DNA of 64,000 nt, taken from Bin25 sp026709415. GTDB taxonomy: Bacteria; Bacteroidota; Bacteroidia; Flavobacteriales; Flavobacteriaceae. Made by a program: the position numbers and the translations under genes. The notes below the pieces were generated by a model. The model was not told the DNA's origin and made no database searches. It saw only the letters and a program-made list of their open reading frames with translations. The stretch lies in the NCBI GenBank assembly GCA_965200045.1, contig OZ241330.1, forward strand, positions 1,550,001 to 1,614,000. The letters are read 5' to 3'. Below, piece by piece: positions 45,132 through 54,724 of the stretch (positions are counted from its first letter, which is position 1; each line of letters begins with the position of its first letter).

Positions 45132-46661
45132 TTGGGCGTGCATCAGAAAGTACTGATTTTTGATTTTGGTTCTCAATACACACAATTGATTGCCAGGCGA
45201 GTCCGAGAATTAAATGTTTTTTGTGAGATATACCCTTACAATCATCTCTCAGTTTCATTTGACCAATACCAAGCGGTTATTTTGTCAGGGTCTCCATTTT
45301 CAGTCCATGACCAAAATGCCCCTCAAATTGACTTGACTTTTACAAAATCTATTCCGACACTTGGAATTTGTTATGGAGCCCAGTACATAGCCCATAGGTT
45401 GGGAGGAAAAATAACGGCTTCAAAACACAGAGAGTATGGTCACTCAAAACTCCATACCCAAAATTCAAAAGAGTTGTTTTTTAAACAAGTTCCGGATTCT
45501 TCTCAAGCATGGATGTCTCACGGTGATACGATTATAGACCTCCCTAAAAATTCAAAAAAAATCGCATCGACAGATAGCATTGAAAATGCGGGATACAAAA
45601 TCGAACCTCATATTTATGGCATTCAGTTTCACCCTGAAGTCTATCATTCCACCTATGGAAAACAAGTATTGCATAACTTTTTAATTGATATCGCTGGTAT
45701 AAAACCAACTTGGACATCCGATTCATTCATCGACATGTCGATAAAGGAAATCAAATCTAAAGTGGGAATGGATAAAGTCGTCCTGGGTTTGTCAGGAGGT
45801 GTCGATTCAGCTGTTGCGGCCTATTTATTAAACCGTGCCATTGGAAATCAACTGTATTGCATATTCGTAGACAATGGATTATTGAGAAAGGATGAATTTC
45901 ATCAAGTACTAGCACAATTTCAAAATTTAGGCCTTCAAATCAAAGGGGTTGATGCTGCCAAAGTTTTTTTGAAAAACTTGAAAGGGATTACCGATCCAGA
46001 AGAAAAACGAAAAGTCATTGGTAATACATTTGTTGAAATCTTTGATCAACAAGCCTCTTCAATTGATAATGTAAAATGGTTGGCTCAAGGTACCATTTAT
46101 CCAGATGTTATTGAATCCGTTTCGGTAACAGGACCATCGGTGACCATAAAATCACATCATAATGTTGGCGGTTTGCCAGACTTGATGAAACTCAAAGTGA
46201 TTGAACCTCTGCGTATGTTGTTTAAGGATGAGGTGCGAAAAGTAGGAAGAGCGTTGAAATTACCCAATCAAATCCTGCAGAGGCATCCCTTTCCTGGCCC
46301 TGGTTTAGGAATTAGAATTTTAGGTCAAGTGACCATGGAAAAAATAAAACTATTACAACAGGCAGATTCTATTTTCATTGAACAATTAAAGGCGCATGGG
46401 TACTATAATAAAACATGGCAAGCGTTCGTGGTTCTTTTGCCAATAAAAACTGTCGGAGTTATGGGCGATGAAAGAACCTATGAACACTGTGTTTCGTTAA
46501 GAGCTGTGCATTCTACAGATGGAATGACAGCCGATTGGGCGGATTTTTCACATGAATTCTTAAAAAACACAGCCAATCAAATCATCAATAAAGTAAAAGG
46601 AATCAATAGGGTGGTTTACGATATTAGTTCCAAACCCCCGGCAACCATCGAGTGGGAATGA
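45132..46661 (+). CDS. guaA: GMP synthase (glutamine-hydrolysing)
   Basis: This enzyme aminates XMP to GMP. The N-terminal class I amidotransferase has the nucleophile in LGICYGAQYIAH and the His-Glu pair in QFHPEVYHS. The ATP-pyrophosphatase domain has LGLSGGVDSAVAAYLL. The C-terminal dimerisation domain has PFPGPGLGIRILG. Start is TTG at 45132 or GTG at 45138; either leaves only a few residues before VLIFDFGSQY. The next gene overlaps its stop. Confidence 0.96.
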   Translation: MGVHQKVLIFDFGSQYTQLIARRVRELNVFCEIYPYNHLSVSFDQYQAVILSGSPFSVHDQNAPQIDLTFTKSIPTLGICYGAQYIAHRLGGKITASKHREYGHSKLHTQNSKELFFKQVPDSSQAWMSHGDTIIDLPKNSKKIASTDSIENAGYKIEPHIYGIQFHPEVYHSTYGKQVLHNFLIDIAGIKPTWTSDSFIDMSIKEIKSKVGMDKVVLGLSGGVDSAVAAYLLNRAIGNQLYCIFVDNGLLRKDEFHQVLAQFQNLGLQIKGVDAAKVFLKNLKGITDPEEKRKVIGNTFVEIFDQQASSIDNVKWLAQGTIYPDVIESVSVTGPSVTIKSHHNVGGLPDLMKLKVIEPLRMLFKDEVRKVGRALKLPNQILQRHPFPGPGLGIRILGQVTMEKIKLLQQADSIFIEQLKAHGYYNKTWQAFVVLLPIKTVGVMGDERTYEHCVSLRAVHSTDGMTADWADFSHEFLKNTANQIINKVKGINRVVYDISSKPPATIEWE

Positions 46662-48664
46662 CGGATTGTCAAACTATATTTCTTCGTTTTTTAATTGTAA
46701 TCATCTTAATTAGTGGATATGAATTTTCATGGGGACAAGAAAAAAATCTTTTGGAATTAAAAACACATGTTGTTCAAAGAGATGAAACAATTCAGGGTAT
46801 TTTAAAACAATATGCCATGACATATAAGGAATTAATCCAGTATAATCCCCGACTTTCTCGACGCAGACTTCGAAAAGGTATGAACTTGAAAATCCCAGTA
46901 TTACAACAATACGAACTATCAGAAAATGAAATAGAGGTTCCGCCACCAGTTGTTAAAAAAGATACGATTTCCAATTTATTGGATCATCTTTCGTTGATTG
47001 ACTCGAATCAACAAATTTTAAATATCAATCAAATAGCCAATACGTATGAGTTAGATATTTCGGAATTACTTTATCTGTATCCAGATATCCGGCAAGGGAA
47101 AAACAATTTTATCATTGACTTCAAAAAGATTCAGGCGTATAAGAATTTATTTCAACCGTCTTCAATCAAAAGTAAAATATATTCTAAGGCTGATTTAGAT
47201 CAGTTAATCAATCAAAGTTTATCACCAAAAAACCTATACAAACTCAATCCGATTATCAATAACAAAAATTTTTTGAAACAGATTTTTTCGATTATTGATT
47301 ACCAACAGAATAAAACCATTTCAGATACCATAAGAGGAGTTGAGCAAATAGAAAAAGAAACAAATTATTTAAAGGCATTAAATCAAATTTCTCTAGAAAA
47401 TATAGAGCAATATGGACTAAATCATACTACATTGGAAGAGTTATTTCTTTCTGGTATTGATATGACGTTACCTAAAATAGAAACGCAAGGATTATCAGTT
47501 CATGAAAAAATAAAATCTCAATTTCTTTCGGATGTCAACCTTAATTTCAAAAGCACTCAAAAAACTTTAAAAATTGCACTGTTATTGCCCATCAGTGCCA
47601 ATAATTTTATTGAATCAAACCAAAATAAAAAAATTCAAGATTTAAATAGAGTAAGAAGTCTTACAACCATTTCGATTGATTTTTTGTTGGGATGTCAATT
47701 GGCAACCTTAACAGCCAAAGAATTCGGGGCTACTGTTGAATTAACTGCATTTGACACCCAAAATGATCAAAACACCATTAATCAAATCCTCAATGTTGAA
47801 AATATTTCAAACTTTCATGCCATCGTAGGCCCCTTGATTGCAGAAAATTTCAATTATTTGTCATCAAACTCTGACTTAACAGCTATTGATAAATATTTCC
47901 CGATTTCAACGAACCCCATTATCAGCCGACCAAATGTCTATCAAACCCAAACATCAAATGACATTGTCCAGCAAAAGATGTTACGCTACATTCAGTCAAC
48001 GGTTGATGATCAAAATAATAACGTTTTAATTGTCACAGATAATTACAATCAAGAATATGCCAATAAATTAAAAGCCGTATTACCATCATCTCGATTAGTT
48101 ATACCGACCGTAACAAACTATCTAAATATTGAATCTGTTATCCGAATAATGAACCGCAGAAAATTAAACATGGTCATTCTTGCAACTGATTCAGACATCC
48201 TCTATTCAAATGCTATTTCACTTTTTAGCTCTATTGACAAAGAAGAAAATGATTTTGAAATTCGGTTGATAAATACATCCATCATCAATTCCTTTTCAAT
48301 GGCCGATTTATTATCTCAAGAATACAATAGTTTGGATATCACATTTCCATCTTTGTACAGAGCTAGTTGGGGAGGACATCATAGTGTTTTCAAAAACACC
48401 TATTACTCAATGTTTGGAAAACCCCCTAGTTTAGAAGCCATTCGGGGATATGATTTAATATTAGATATCATCAATAGACATCACTTGAAACAAGGTCGAA
48501 CATCCATTGAAGATCAGTTACCGTCTAGAGTCTATAATAATTTTGGTTTTGACTATCGAAAAAGTGAGTCCGAAGGATTTTACAATACGTTAAATTTTTT
48601 GCTCAGATACCACAATGGGAAGTTAGTCGAGTTAGTGGGGGAGTATAAGGATTCCATATGGTAA
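46658..48664 (+). CDS. LysM-domain protein with periplasmic-binding (LpoA/Peripla_BP_6-like) C-terminus
   Basis: An exported protein of 668 aa. After a signal peptide (LRFLIVIILISGYEFSWG) come one clear LysM peptidoglycan-binding domain (THVVQRDETIQGILKQYAMT, PRLSRRRLRKGMNLKIP) and a weaker second one. The C-terminal ~380 residues (KIALLLPISANNF, FHAIVGPLIAENFNYLSSN, NVLIVTDNYNQEYANKL) have a type I periplasmic-binding fold. ATG at 46658 overlaps the guaA stop (ATGA), so the two are coupled. The order guaA / this gene / pyrG is common in the phylum. A role in cell-wall regulation is inference. Confidence 0.82.
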   Translation: MTDCQTIFLRFLIVIILISGYEFSWGQEKNLLELKTHVVQRDETIQGILKQYAMTYKELIQYNPRLSRRRLRKGMNLKIPVLQQYELSENEIEVPPPVVKKDTISNLLDHLSLIDSNQQILNINQIANTYELDISELLYLYPDIRQGKNNFIIDFKKIQAYKNLFQPSSIKSKIYSKADLDQLINQSLSPKNLYKLNPIINNKNFLKQIFSIIDYQQNKTISDTIRGVEQIEKETNYLKALNQISLENIEQYGLNHTTLEELFLSGIDMTLPKIETQGLSVHEKIKSQFLSDVNLNFKSTQKTLKIALLLPISANNFIESNQNKKIQDLNRVRSLTTISIDFLLGCQLATLTAKEFGATVELTAFDTQNDQNTINQILNVENISNFHAIVGPLIAENFNYLSSNSDLTAIDKYFPISTNPIISRPNVYQTQTSNDIVQQKMLRYIQSTVDDQNNNVLIVTDNYNQEYANKLKAVLPSSRLVIPTVTNYLNIESVIRIMNRRKLNMVILATDSDILYSNAISLFSSIDKEENDFEIRLINTSIINSFSMADLLSQEYNSLDITFPSLYRASWGGHHSVFKNTYYSMFGKPPSLEAIRGYDLILDIINRHHLKQGRTSIEDQLPSRVYNNFGFDYRKSESEGFYNTLNFLLRYHNGKLVELVGEYKDSIW

Positions 48665-48716
48665 GTAGGAATTCTTTTATTTTTGGTCTCTGTATTTTTT
48701 CAAATGCAATTATTGA

Positions 48717-50333
48717 ATGAGGCATGTCAAGTATGTGTTTGTAACAGGCGGAGTTACTTCATCGTTAGGAAAAGGCATTATAGCAGCTTCACTCGCTAAA
48801 CTTTTACAAGCCCAAGATTTCCGAGTCACCATCCAAAAATTTGATCCTTACATCAATGTTGATCCTGGAACACTAAATCCATATGAGCATGGAGAATGTT
48901 TTGTAACAGAAGATGGCGCTGAAACGGATTTAGATTTAGGGCATTACGAACGATTTTTAAATGTCAATACTTCACAAGCCAATAATGTAACGACCGGTAG
49001 GGTTTATAAAAGCGTCATTGAAAAAGAACGTCAAGGTGAATTTCTCGGTAAAACAGTTCAAGTCATTCCACACATTACCAATGAAATTAAACAACGCATG
49101 TTACTGCTTGGAAATTCAGGAAATTATGATATTATCATTACTGAAATTGGAGGGACGGTAGGGGATATAGAATCACTTCCTTATATCGAATCTGTGAGAC
49201 AATTAGTATGGGAACTGGGCAAGGCCAATGTGGTAGTTATTCATTTGACTCTAGTGCCTTTTTTGGCTTCTTCAGGTGAACTCAAAACAAAGCCAACACA
49301 ACATTCAGTCAAGTTATTGATGGAAAGCGGATTAATAGCAGACATATTAGTTTGCCGATCTGATCGTCCTTTGGGGAAGGATATTCGACACAAAATTGCT
49401 CTTTTTGGAAATGTCAATGCAAAAGATGTTATTGAGTCTATCGATGTGTGTACGATTTACGATGTGCCGATAAAAATGCTTGAAGAAGGTCTTGATGTAC
49501 AAGTATTGAAAAAATTTAATTTAAACCCTACCGGTCAAGTAGATCTTTCACAATGGAAAGATTTTTTATATCGAATAAAAAATCCTAAACAAAGAATAAA
49601 AGTTGGTCTTGTCGGAAAATATGTTGAACTCACCGATTCTTATAAATCTATTCTAGAATCCTTTATACATGCCGGAGCACAATTAGAAACGCAAGTCGAT
49701 GTGCAGTTTATTCATTCGGAAGATATTGACAAACAATCTGCGATTGATTTATTGCAAAGTCTTCATGGTGTCCTGGTGGCCCCTGGGTTTGGTTCAAGAG
49801 CTATCGATGGAAAATTAATCGCGATTCAATACGTAAGAGAAAATAAAATACCTTTTTTTGGCATTTGTTTGGGAATGCAAATGGCGGTTATCGAATATTC
49901 TCGAAATGTTTCTGGATTTGTCAATGCGGATTCTACTGAACAAAATTCAAAAACAGATTTTCCCATTATTGATTTGATGACAGAACAAAAGTCGATTGCC
50001 ACCAAAGGCGGTACCATGCGTTTGGGTTCTTGGGATTGTCAGCTTGTTGCTGGATCAACAGTTGCAAGTTCTTATAACTCATTAGCTATCAAAGAGCGGC
50101 ATCGTCATCGGTATGAGATTAATAATGATTTGGTGGGTCAAATAAAAGATGATAACTTTCGTATTGTCGGAACTAACCCAAAGACCGATTTGGCAGAAGT
50201 TATTGAGGTTTCTCAACATCCTTGGTTTGTAGGAGTTCAATTTCATCCTGAGTACAAAAGCACAGTTTCTCAACCCCACCCTTTATTTGTATCGTTTATC
50301 GAAGCTGGAATTAGTTACAAACAAAACATATAG
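48717..50333 (+). CDS. pyrG: CTP synthase
   Basis: This enzyme aminates UTP to CTP using glutamine and ATP. The synthetase domain starts KYVFVTGGVTSSLGKGIIAA and contains DPYINVDPGTLNPYEHGE. The C-terminal amidotransferase has FGICLGMQMAV with the nucleophilic Cys and a QFHPEYKS His-Glu pair. The length of 538 aa is normal. yidC begins 18 bases downstream, an adjacency common in Bacteroidota. Confidence 0.97.
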   Translation: MRHVKYVFVTGGVTSSLGKGIIAASLAKLLQAQDFRVTIQKFDPYINVDPGTLNPYEHGECFVTEDGAETDLDLGHYERFLNVNTSQANNVTTGRVYKSVIEKERQGEFLGKTVQVIPHITNEIKQRMLLLGNSGNYDIIITEIGGTVGDIESLPYIESVRQLVWELGKANVVVIHLTLVPFLASSGELKTKPTQHSVKLLMESGLIADILVCRSDRPLGKDIRHKIALFGNVNAKDVIESIDVCTIYDVPIKMLEEGLDVQVLKKFNLNPTGQVDLSQWKDFLYRIKNPKQRIKVGLVGKYVELTDSYKSILESFIHAGAQLETQVDVQFIHSEDIDKQSAIDLLQSLHGVLVAPGFGSRAIDGKLIAIQYVRENKIPFFGICLGMQMAVIEYSRNVSGFVNADSTEQNSKTDFPIIDLMTEQKSIATKGGTMRLGSWDCQLVAGSTVASSYNSLAIKERHRHRYEINNDLVGQIKDDNFRIVGTNPKTDLAEVIEVSQHPWFVGVQFHPEYKSTVSQPHPLFVSFIEAGISYKQNI

Positions 50334-50351
50334 CAACTATCTAAAACTCTT

Positions 50352-52199
50352 ATGGAAGAAAGGAAATTTGATCCATTTCAACTCATTGGATTCATATTAA
50401 TAGCGGGGATAATTACCTGGATGATGTATCGGAATTCAGAAGCTAGAAATCAAGCTTTGGAGCAACAAGAAGCCATTGAACAACAAGCTCCAAGTTTGGT
50501 TGAAGAAGGGACACCAATTGATCAAGCAAATGCTTTAACCGATTCCATTCAATTAGAACAATTATCTCGAGCCTATGGAGATTTTAGTGATTGGTTCGTC
50601 GATAAACAACAAGAGGTTGTGGTATTAGAAAATGATCAATTATGGATTGAAGTACAATCCAAAGGGGGTCAAATCAAGTCCTTGCGACTTAAAGAATTTG
50701 AAAACTATCTTCAAGAACCACTGTATCTAATTGGCGAGGAAAATTCAGATTTTAGTATTGAAATGTCTTCTGTGGATGGTCGAATGACGCATACCAATGA
50801 CATGTATTTTGTTCCGAGATTAGAAAGTCAAGAGAACTCTCAAGTTTTAATTATGGACACTAGTCCAGGAAATCCTCAGGGGATATCCTTTCGATATGAA
50901 TTGCAAAACACGGGTTATCTGCTCCATTTTGATATACAATCAAGAGGCCTTTCAAATCAATTATCACCTAGATACTCTCCCAGGATGACTTGGTCCACTC
51001 AAGTGTTCAGAAATTCAAAATCAATTGACTATGAAAATAGATACACCCGTTTATCGTATGGTTTTGAAGGCAATAAAGACAAAAAATTAGGGCAACGAAA
51101 GCAAATATCAAAATCAGCTGAGGATGTCCGTTGGATTTCATATAAACAACATTTTTTCAGTTCAATTCTAATGCCTAAAGATCCGTTCAAAACGGTGTTA
51201 GTTTCGTCACAAAATATTGCAAAAGACAAGGAATTAGAAGACCGATACACTAAAAATTTTTCCTCAACAGTCGAATTGAATCATGTGGCCTCTGATTTAG
51301 ATGAAGTCTATCAGTTTTATTTTGGACCGACTGATTTTTATCTTCTAAGAGCAATGGAAGGTGATTTAGAAAAGTCAATAGAAATGGGATGGGGCATTTT
51401 TGGATGGATCAATCGATTTTTGTTTATGCCTTTATTCAATTTCTTGAGTACTCACATCCCACATGGATTGGCTATCATATTGATGACTATTATCGTCAGA
51501 TTGTTCATGTCACCGGTGACTTATCGGTCCTATGTATCACAAGTGAAAATGAGAATATTAAAACCTGAAGTTCAAGAAATTGCTGAAAAACACAAAGATA
51601 ATCCAGTGAAACGTCAGCAAGAAACTATGGCGCTATACACTAAAGCAGGAGCCAGTCCACTTTCTGGATGTATCCCTGCTTTACTTCAATTGCCGGTCTT
51701 TTATGCCTTGTTTTTATTTTTTCCAGCCGCCTTTTCATTGCGTCAAAAGAGCTTTTTATGGGCTGATGACTTGGCCTCTTATGATTCTATATTGGACTTG
51801 CCTTTTAACATTCCCTTTTATGGAGATCATGTCAGTTTATTTCCAATTTTAGCTTCGGTAGCGATATTCTTTTATACCCGAATGACGATGTCTCAACAAA
51901 CCCTGCCAACTCAACCAGGAATGCCCAATATGAAAGTATTGATGTCGATCATGCCTGTGTTTATGCTTTTTTTCTTTAACAATTATGCTAGTGGTTTAAG
52001 TCTATATTATTTTGTTTCCAATTTATTAACCATTCTTTTGATGTTGGTCATTAAAAATTACATCATCAATCAAGACAAGGTCCATGCTCAAATCGAAGTC
52101 AAAAAGAAACGCAAACCAAAACCAGGTGGATTTACTGCGAGACTTCAAAAAGCCATGGAAGAAGCCGAGCGTCAAAAACAATTGAGAAATCGAAAGTAA
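50352..52199 (+). CDS. yidC: Membrane protein insertase YidC
   Basis: YidC inserts and folds inner-membrane proteins, alone or with Sec. The N-terminal membrane anchor (LIGFILIAGIITWMMY), a large periplasmic beta domain (about 60-330) and the conserved insertase core are present: WGIFGWINRFLFMPLFNFLS, IPHGLAIILMTIIVRLFMSP (with the conserved Arg in the groove), SPLSGCIPALLQLPVFYALF and a basic C-terminal tail (KKKRKPKPGG). The 615 aa match the long Gram-negative form. Confidence 0.96.
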   Translation: MEERKFDPFQLIGFILIAGIITWMMYRNSEARNQALEQQEAIEQQAPSLVEEGTPIDQANALTDSIQLEQLSRAYGDFSDWFVDKQQEVVVLENDQLWIEVQSKGGQIKSLRLKEFENYLQEPLYLIGEENSDFSIEMSSVDGRMTHTNDMYFVPRLESQENSQVLIMDTSPGNPQGISFRYELQNTGYLLHFDIQSRGLSNQLSPRYSPRMTWSTQVFRNSKSIDYENRYTRLSYGFEGNKDKKLGQRKQISKSAEDVRWISYKQHFFSSILMPKDPFKTVLVSSQNIAKDKELEDRYTKNFSSTVELNHVASDLDEVYQFYFGPTDFYLLRAMEGDLEKSIEMGWGIFGWINRFLFMPLFNFLSTHIPHGLAIILMTIIVRLFMSPVTYRSYVSQVKMRILKPEVQEIAEKHKDNPVKRQQETMALYTKAGASPLSGCIPALLQLPVFYALFLFFPAAFSLRQKSFLWADDLASYDSILDLPFNIPFYGDHVSLFPILASVAIFFYTRMTMSQQTLPTQPGMPNMKVLMSIMPVFMLFFFNNYASGLSLYYFVSNLLTILLMLVIKNYIINQDKVHAQIEVKKKRKPKPGGFTARLQKAMEEAERQKQLRNRK

Positions 52200-52310
52200 A
52201 CTCAATGCTTTCAGAAAGGGAATGGATTTTAATGCTAAAGTTTTGATTCTGAAAATCTGTTTGGAATTATTAAACAAAATCCTCAACTTTAATTATCAAT
52301 CTAAATTATT

Positions 52311-53492
52311 TTGAATCAATTAACTGTTGTAGTAGGGCTTTCAGGAGGAGTTGATTCGTCTGTGGCTGCCCTTTTGCTAAAAAAACAAGGCTATAGAGTC
52401 ATTGGTTTGTTCATGAAAAATTGGCATGATACATCTAAGACCATTTCTAATGAATGTCCTTGGTTGGAAGATAGTTATGACGCCATGATGATTGCTGATC
52501 GGCTTGGTATTCCATTTCAGACCATCGATTTTTCAGGTGAATATCAAACCAAAGTGATTGACTATATGTTTGAAGAGTACCGCCAAGGGAGAACCCCTAA
52601 TCCAGATGTGGTCTGTAACAAAGAAATTAAATTCGATTTGTTTTTGAAAGCAGCACTGGATCTTGACGCTGATTTTATTGCCACGGGTCATTATTGTCGA
52701 AAGAAAGAGTTGACTCATACAACGGGAAAAAAGGGTTTTAAACTCTTAACAGGAATCGATAAAACCAAAGATCAATCTTATTTTTTATGTCAATTAACTC
52801 AAAAGCAGTTGAGTAAGGTATTGTTTCCCATTGGTCATTTAAAAAAATCGGAAGTCCGATCCATTGCAAAAGAAAACAATTTGGTTACGGCTGAAAAAAA
52901 GGATTCTCAAGGTCTATGTTTTGTGGGTAAAGTGAAACTGCCTGAGTTTTTAAAACAAAAACTAAAACCTAAAATAGGAGAGGTGATCGAAATCCAATCC
53001 AATCATCATAAGTACAATGCCATAAAAGCAGAAGAAAACCCCGAAAATCGTATACTTGGATATCATTATTATCCTACAGATGGACAGATGATTGGTCATC
53101 ATCAAGGGGCTCATTTTTATACCATTGGTCAAAGAAAAGGCTTTGCCATAGGGGGCAATGACCAACCATTATTTGTTATAGGAATTGATACAATAAAAAA
53201 TATAGTATACATGGGAAAGGGTAAAAATCATCCAGGATTGTACCGACAGACCTTATTGGTTGAATCCAATAAGGTGCATTGGATAGCAAAAGAGGGGATT
53301 AATCAAAACGATGCATCGCTAGATGTTCTAGCCCGAATACGATACCGACAAGCACTAGAAAAAGCAAAACTTTTTATGGTGAAGAATGGTTTAATGCTAT
53401 GGTTTGAAAGACCTCAATTCGCCATTACTCAAGGTCAATTTGTGGCTTGGTACGAAAAAGACGAATTAATTGGTTCGGGAGTTATCGCTTAA
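52311..53492 (+). CDS. mnmA: tRNA-specific 2-thiouridylase MnmA
   Basis: MnmA thiolates U34 in tRNAs for Lys, Glu and Gln. The PP-loop VVGLSGGVDSSVAALLLKK is at the start. The two catalytic cysteines lie in PDVVCNKEIKF and SQGLCFVGKV. The ATP/tRNA-binding DFIATGHYCR and KDQSYFLCQLTQKQL follow. The 393 aa are slightly longer than usual, with an insert near residue 230 (NHHKYNAIKAEENPENR). Start is TTG at 52311, with no ATG in a sensible place. Confidence 0.95.
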   Translation: MNQLTVVVGLSGGVDSSVAALLLKKQGYRVIGLFMKNWHDTSKTISNECPWLEDSYDAMMIADRLGIPFQTIDFSGEYQTKVIDYMFEEYRQGRTPNPDVVCNKEIKFDLFLKAALDLDADFIATGHYCRKKELTHTTGKKGFKLLTGIDKTKDQSYFLCQLTQKQLSKVLFPIGHLKKSEVRSIAKENNLVTAEKKDSQGLCFVGKVKLPEFLKQKLKPKIGEVIEIQSNHHKYNAIKAEENPENRILGYHYYPTDGQMIGHHQGAHFYTIGQRKGFAIGGNDQPLFVIGIDTIKNIVYMGKGKNHPGLYRQTLLVESNKVHWIAKEGINQNDASLDVLARIRYRQALEKAKLFMVKNGLMLWFERPQFAITQGQFVAWYEKDELIGSGVIA

Positions 53493-53669
53493 AATTGATT
53501 TAGGGGATTTTTATATTAGACGAAATGAAATCATTTTCTTAAATTCCGTCTGGGTTCAAAGTGTTAATATACTAAACGATTATAGAATGGATGCAACTGT
53601 GGGATCAATGATGAGATCGTTTCTGCTTTCAATGGTATGAAAATTAAAAAGTTTGTGTAGTCAAAATGT

Positions 53670-54644
53670 ATGAATCATAAAATTGCGCGTTTTCACGTCA
53701 TATTAATCATGATTTTAATTCATCGATTGATTTATGCTCAAAGTGATTATCAACAAATCATTCCTGAAACTCAACTTTCTATCGATATGGTTTATGTTAA
53801 AGGAGGCCCCTTTATGATGGGTTCACCAGAAACTGAAAAGGGGCGCTATGGTGATGAAGGGCCACAACATCCTGTGGAAATCGATGATTTTTGGATTGGG
53901 AAATATGAAATATCCTGGGATATTTATAAACTATTTTTAGATCGACATATTGATAATTTAATCGAAGAACTTAATTCAAGTGAGGTAGAAATTCGAGTGG
54001 ATGCGATATCTGGAGCAACCCCACCATATACCGATATGAGTTTTGGAATGGGTATCAATGGATATCCAGCCATTGGTATGACACAACATGCGGCCAATAC
54101 ATTTTGTCAATGGTTATCGGCAATCACTGGTAAATTTTATAGGCTACCTACTGAAGCAGAATGGGAATATGCCGCAAGAGCAGGAAACCAGTCAAGATAT
54201 TCCTTTGGTGATGATGAAAGGGAATTGGATCAATTTGGTTGGTATCAAAAAAATAGTGATGGAAAATATCAACCAATTGGTCAAAAAAATCCTAATCCAT
54301 GGGGATTATATGACATGCATGGGAATGTTTCAGAATGGACGCTAGATCAATATATTTCAAATATTTATCAACTTCGAGATTCACTAGTGTTAAACCCCTA
54401 TGAAATCCCCACTAAACGTTACCCTCGGTCAGTTAGAGGGGGATCTTGGAAAGATTTTTCTGAAAAACTGAGATCAGCAGCTCGTGGAAGATCATCAAGT
54501 ACTTGGAAACTCAGAGATCCACAAATTCCCAAAAGTATTTGGTGGCACACGGATGCAGATTTTGTTGGATTTCGAATCCTAAGACCCAAAAACACACCAA
54601 GCCCAGAACAACAATTAATCTATTGGCAAAGTGCTGAAAAATAA
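53670..54644 (+). CDS. SUMF1 / formylglycine-generating-enzyme-fold protein without catalytic cysteines
   Basis: A 324-aa exported protein (signal peptide ending near IYAQ) with the FGE-sulfatase/SUMF1 fold: MVYVKGGPFMMGSPE, EISWDIYKLFL, YRLPTEAEWEYAARAG, YDMHGNVSEWTLDQY and RSVRGGSWKDFSEKLRSAAR, ending FVGFRILRP. The region that carries the two copper-binding cysteines in true FGE (between RGGSW and GFR) contains no Cys. It is therefore probably not a sulfatase-activating enzyme but a structural or GldK-like relative. It is followed closely by a Gfo/Idh/MocA gene on the same strand. Confidence 0.85.
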   Translation: MNHKIARFHVILIMILIHRLIYAQSDYQQIIPETQLSIDMVYVKGGPFMMGSPETEKGRYGDEGPQHPVEIDDFWIGKYEISWDIYKLFLDRHIDNLIEELNSSEVEIRVDAISGATPPYTDMSFGMGINGYPAIGMTQHAANTFCQWLSAITGKFYRLPTEAEWEYAARAGNQSRYSFGDDERELDQFGWYQKNSDGKYQPIGQKNPNPWGLYDMHGNVSEWTLDQYISNIYQLRDSLVLNPYEIPTKRYPRSVRGGSWKDFSEKLRSAARGRSSSTWKLRDPQIPKSIWWHTDADFVGFRILRPKNTPSPEQQLIYWQSAEK

Positions 54645-54724
54645 ATTGAACGATAGTGTTAAAACGAAACGGTGGTGAATTCTCATCACTGAAAATCAAT
54701 AATTATAAATTTCAAGAATTTTTT

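Noticed and set aside
45127..45134. TATTTTTG before guaA as a promoter
   Set aside because: It overlaps the likely start codon, lacks a -33 TTG, and such words are frequent by chance in AT-rich DNA.
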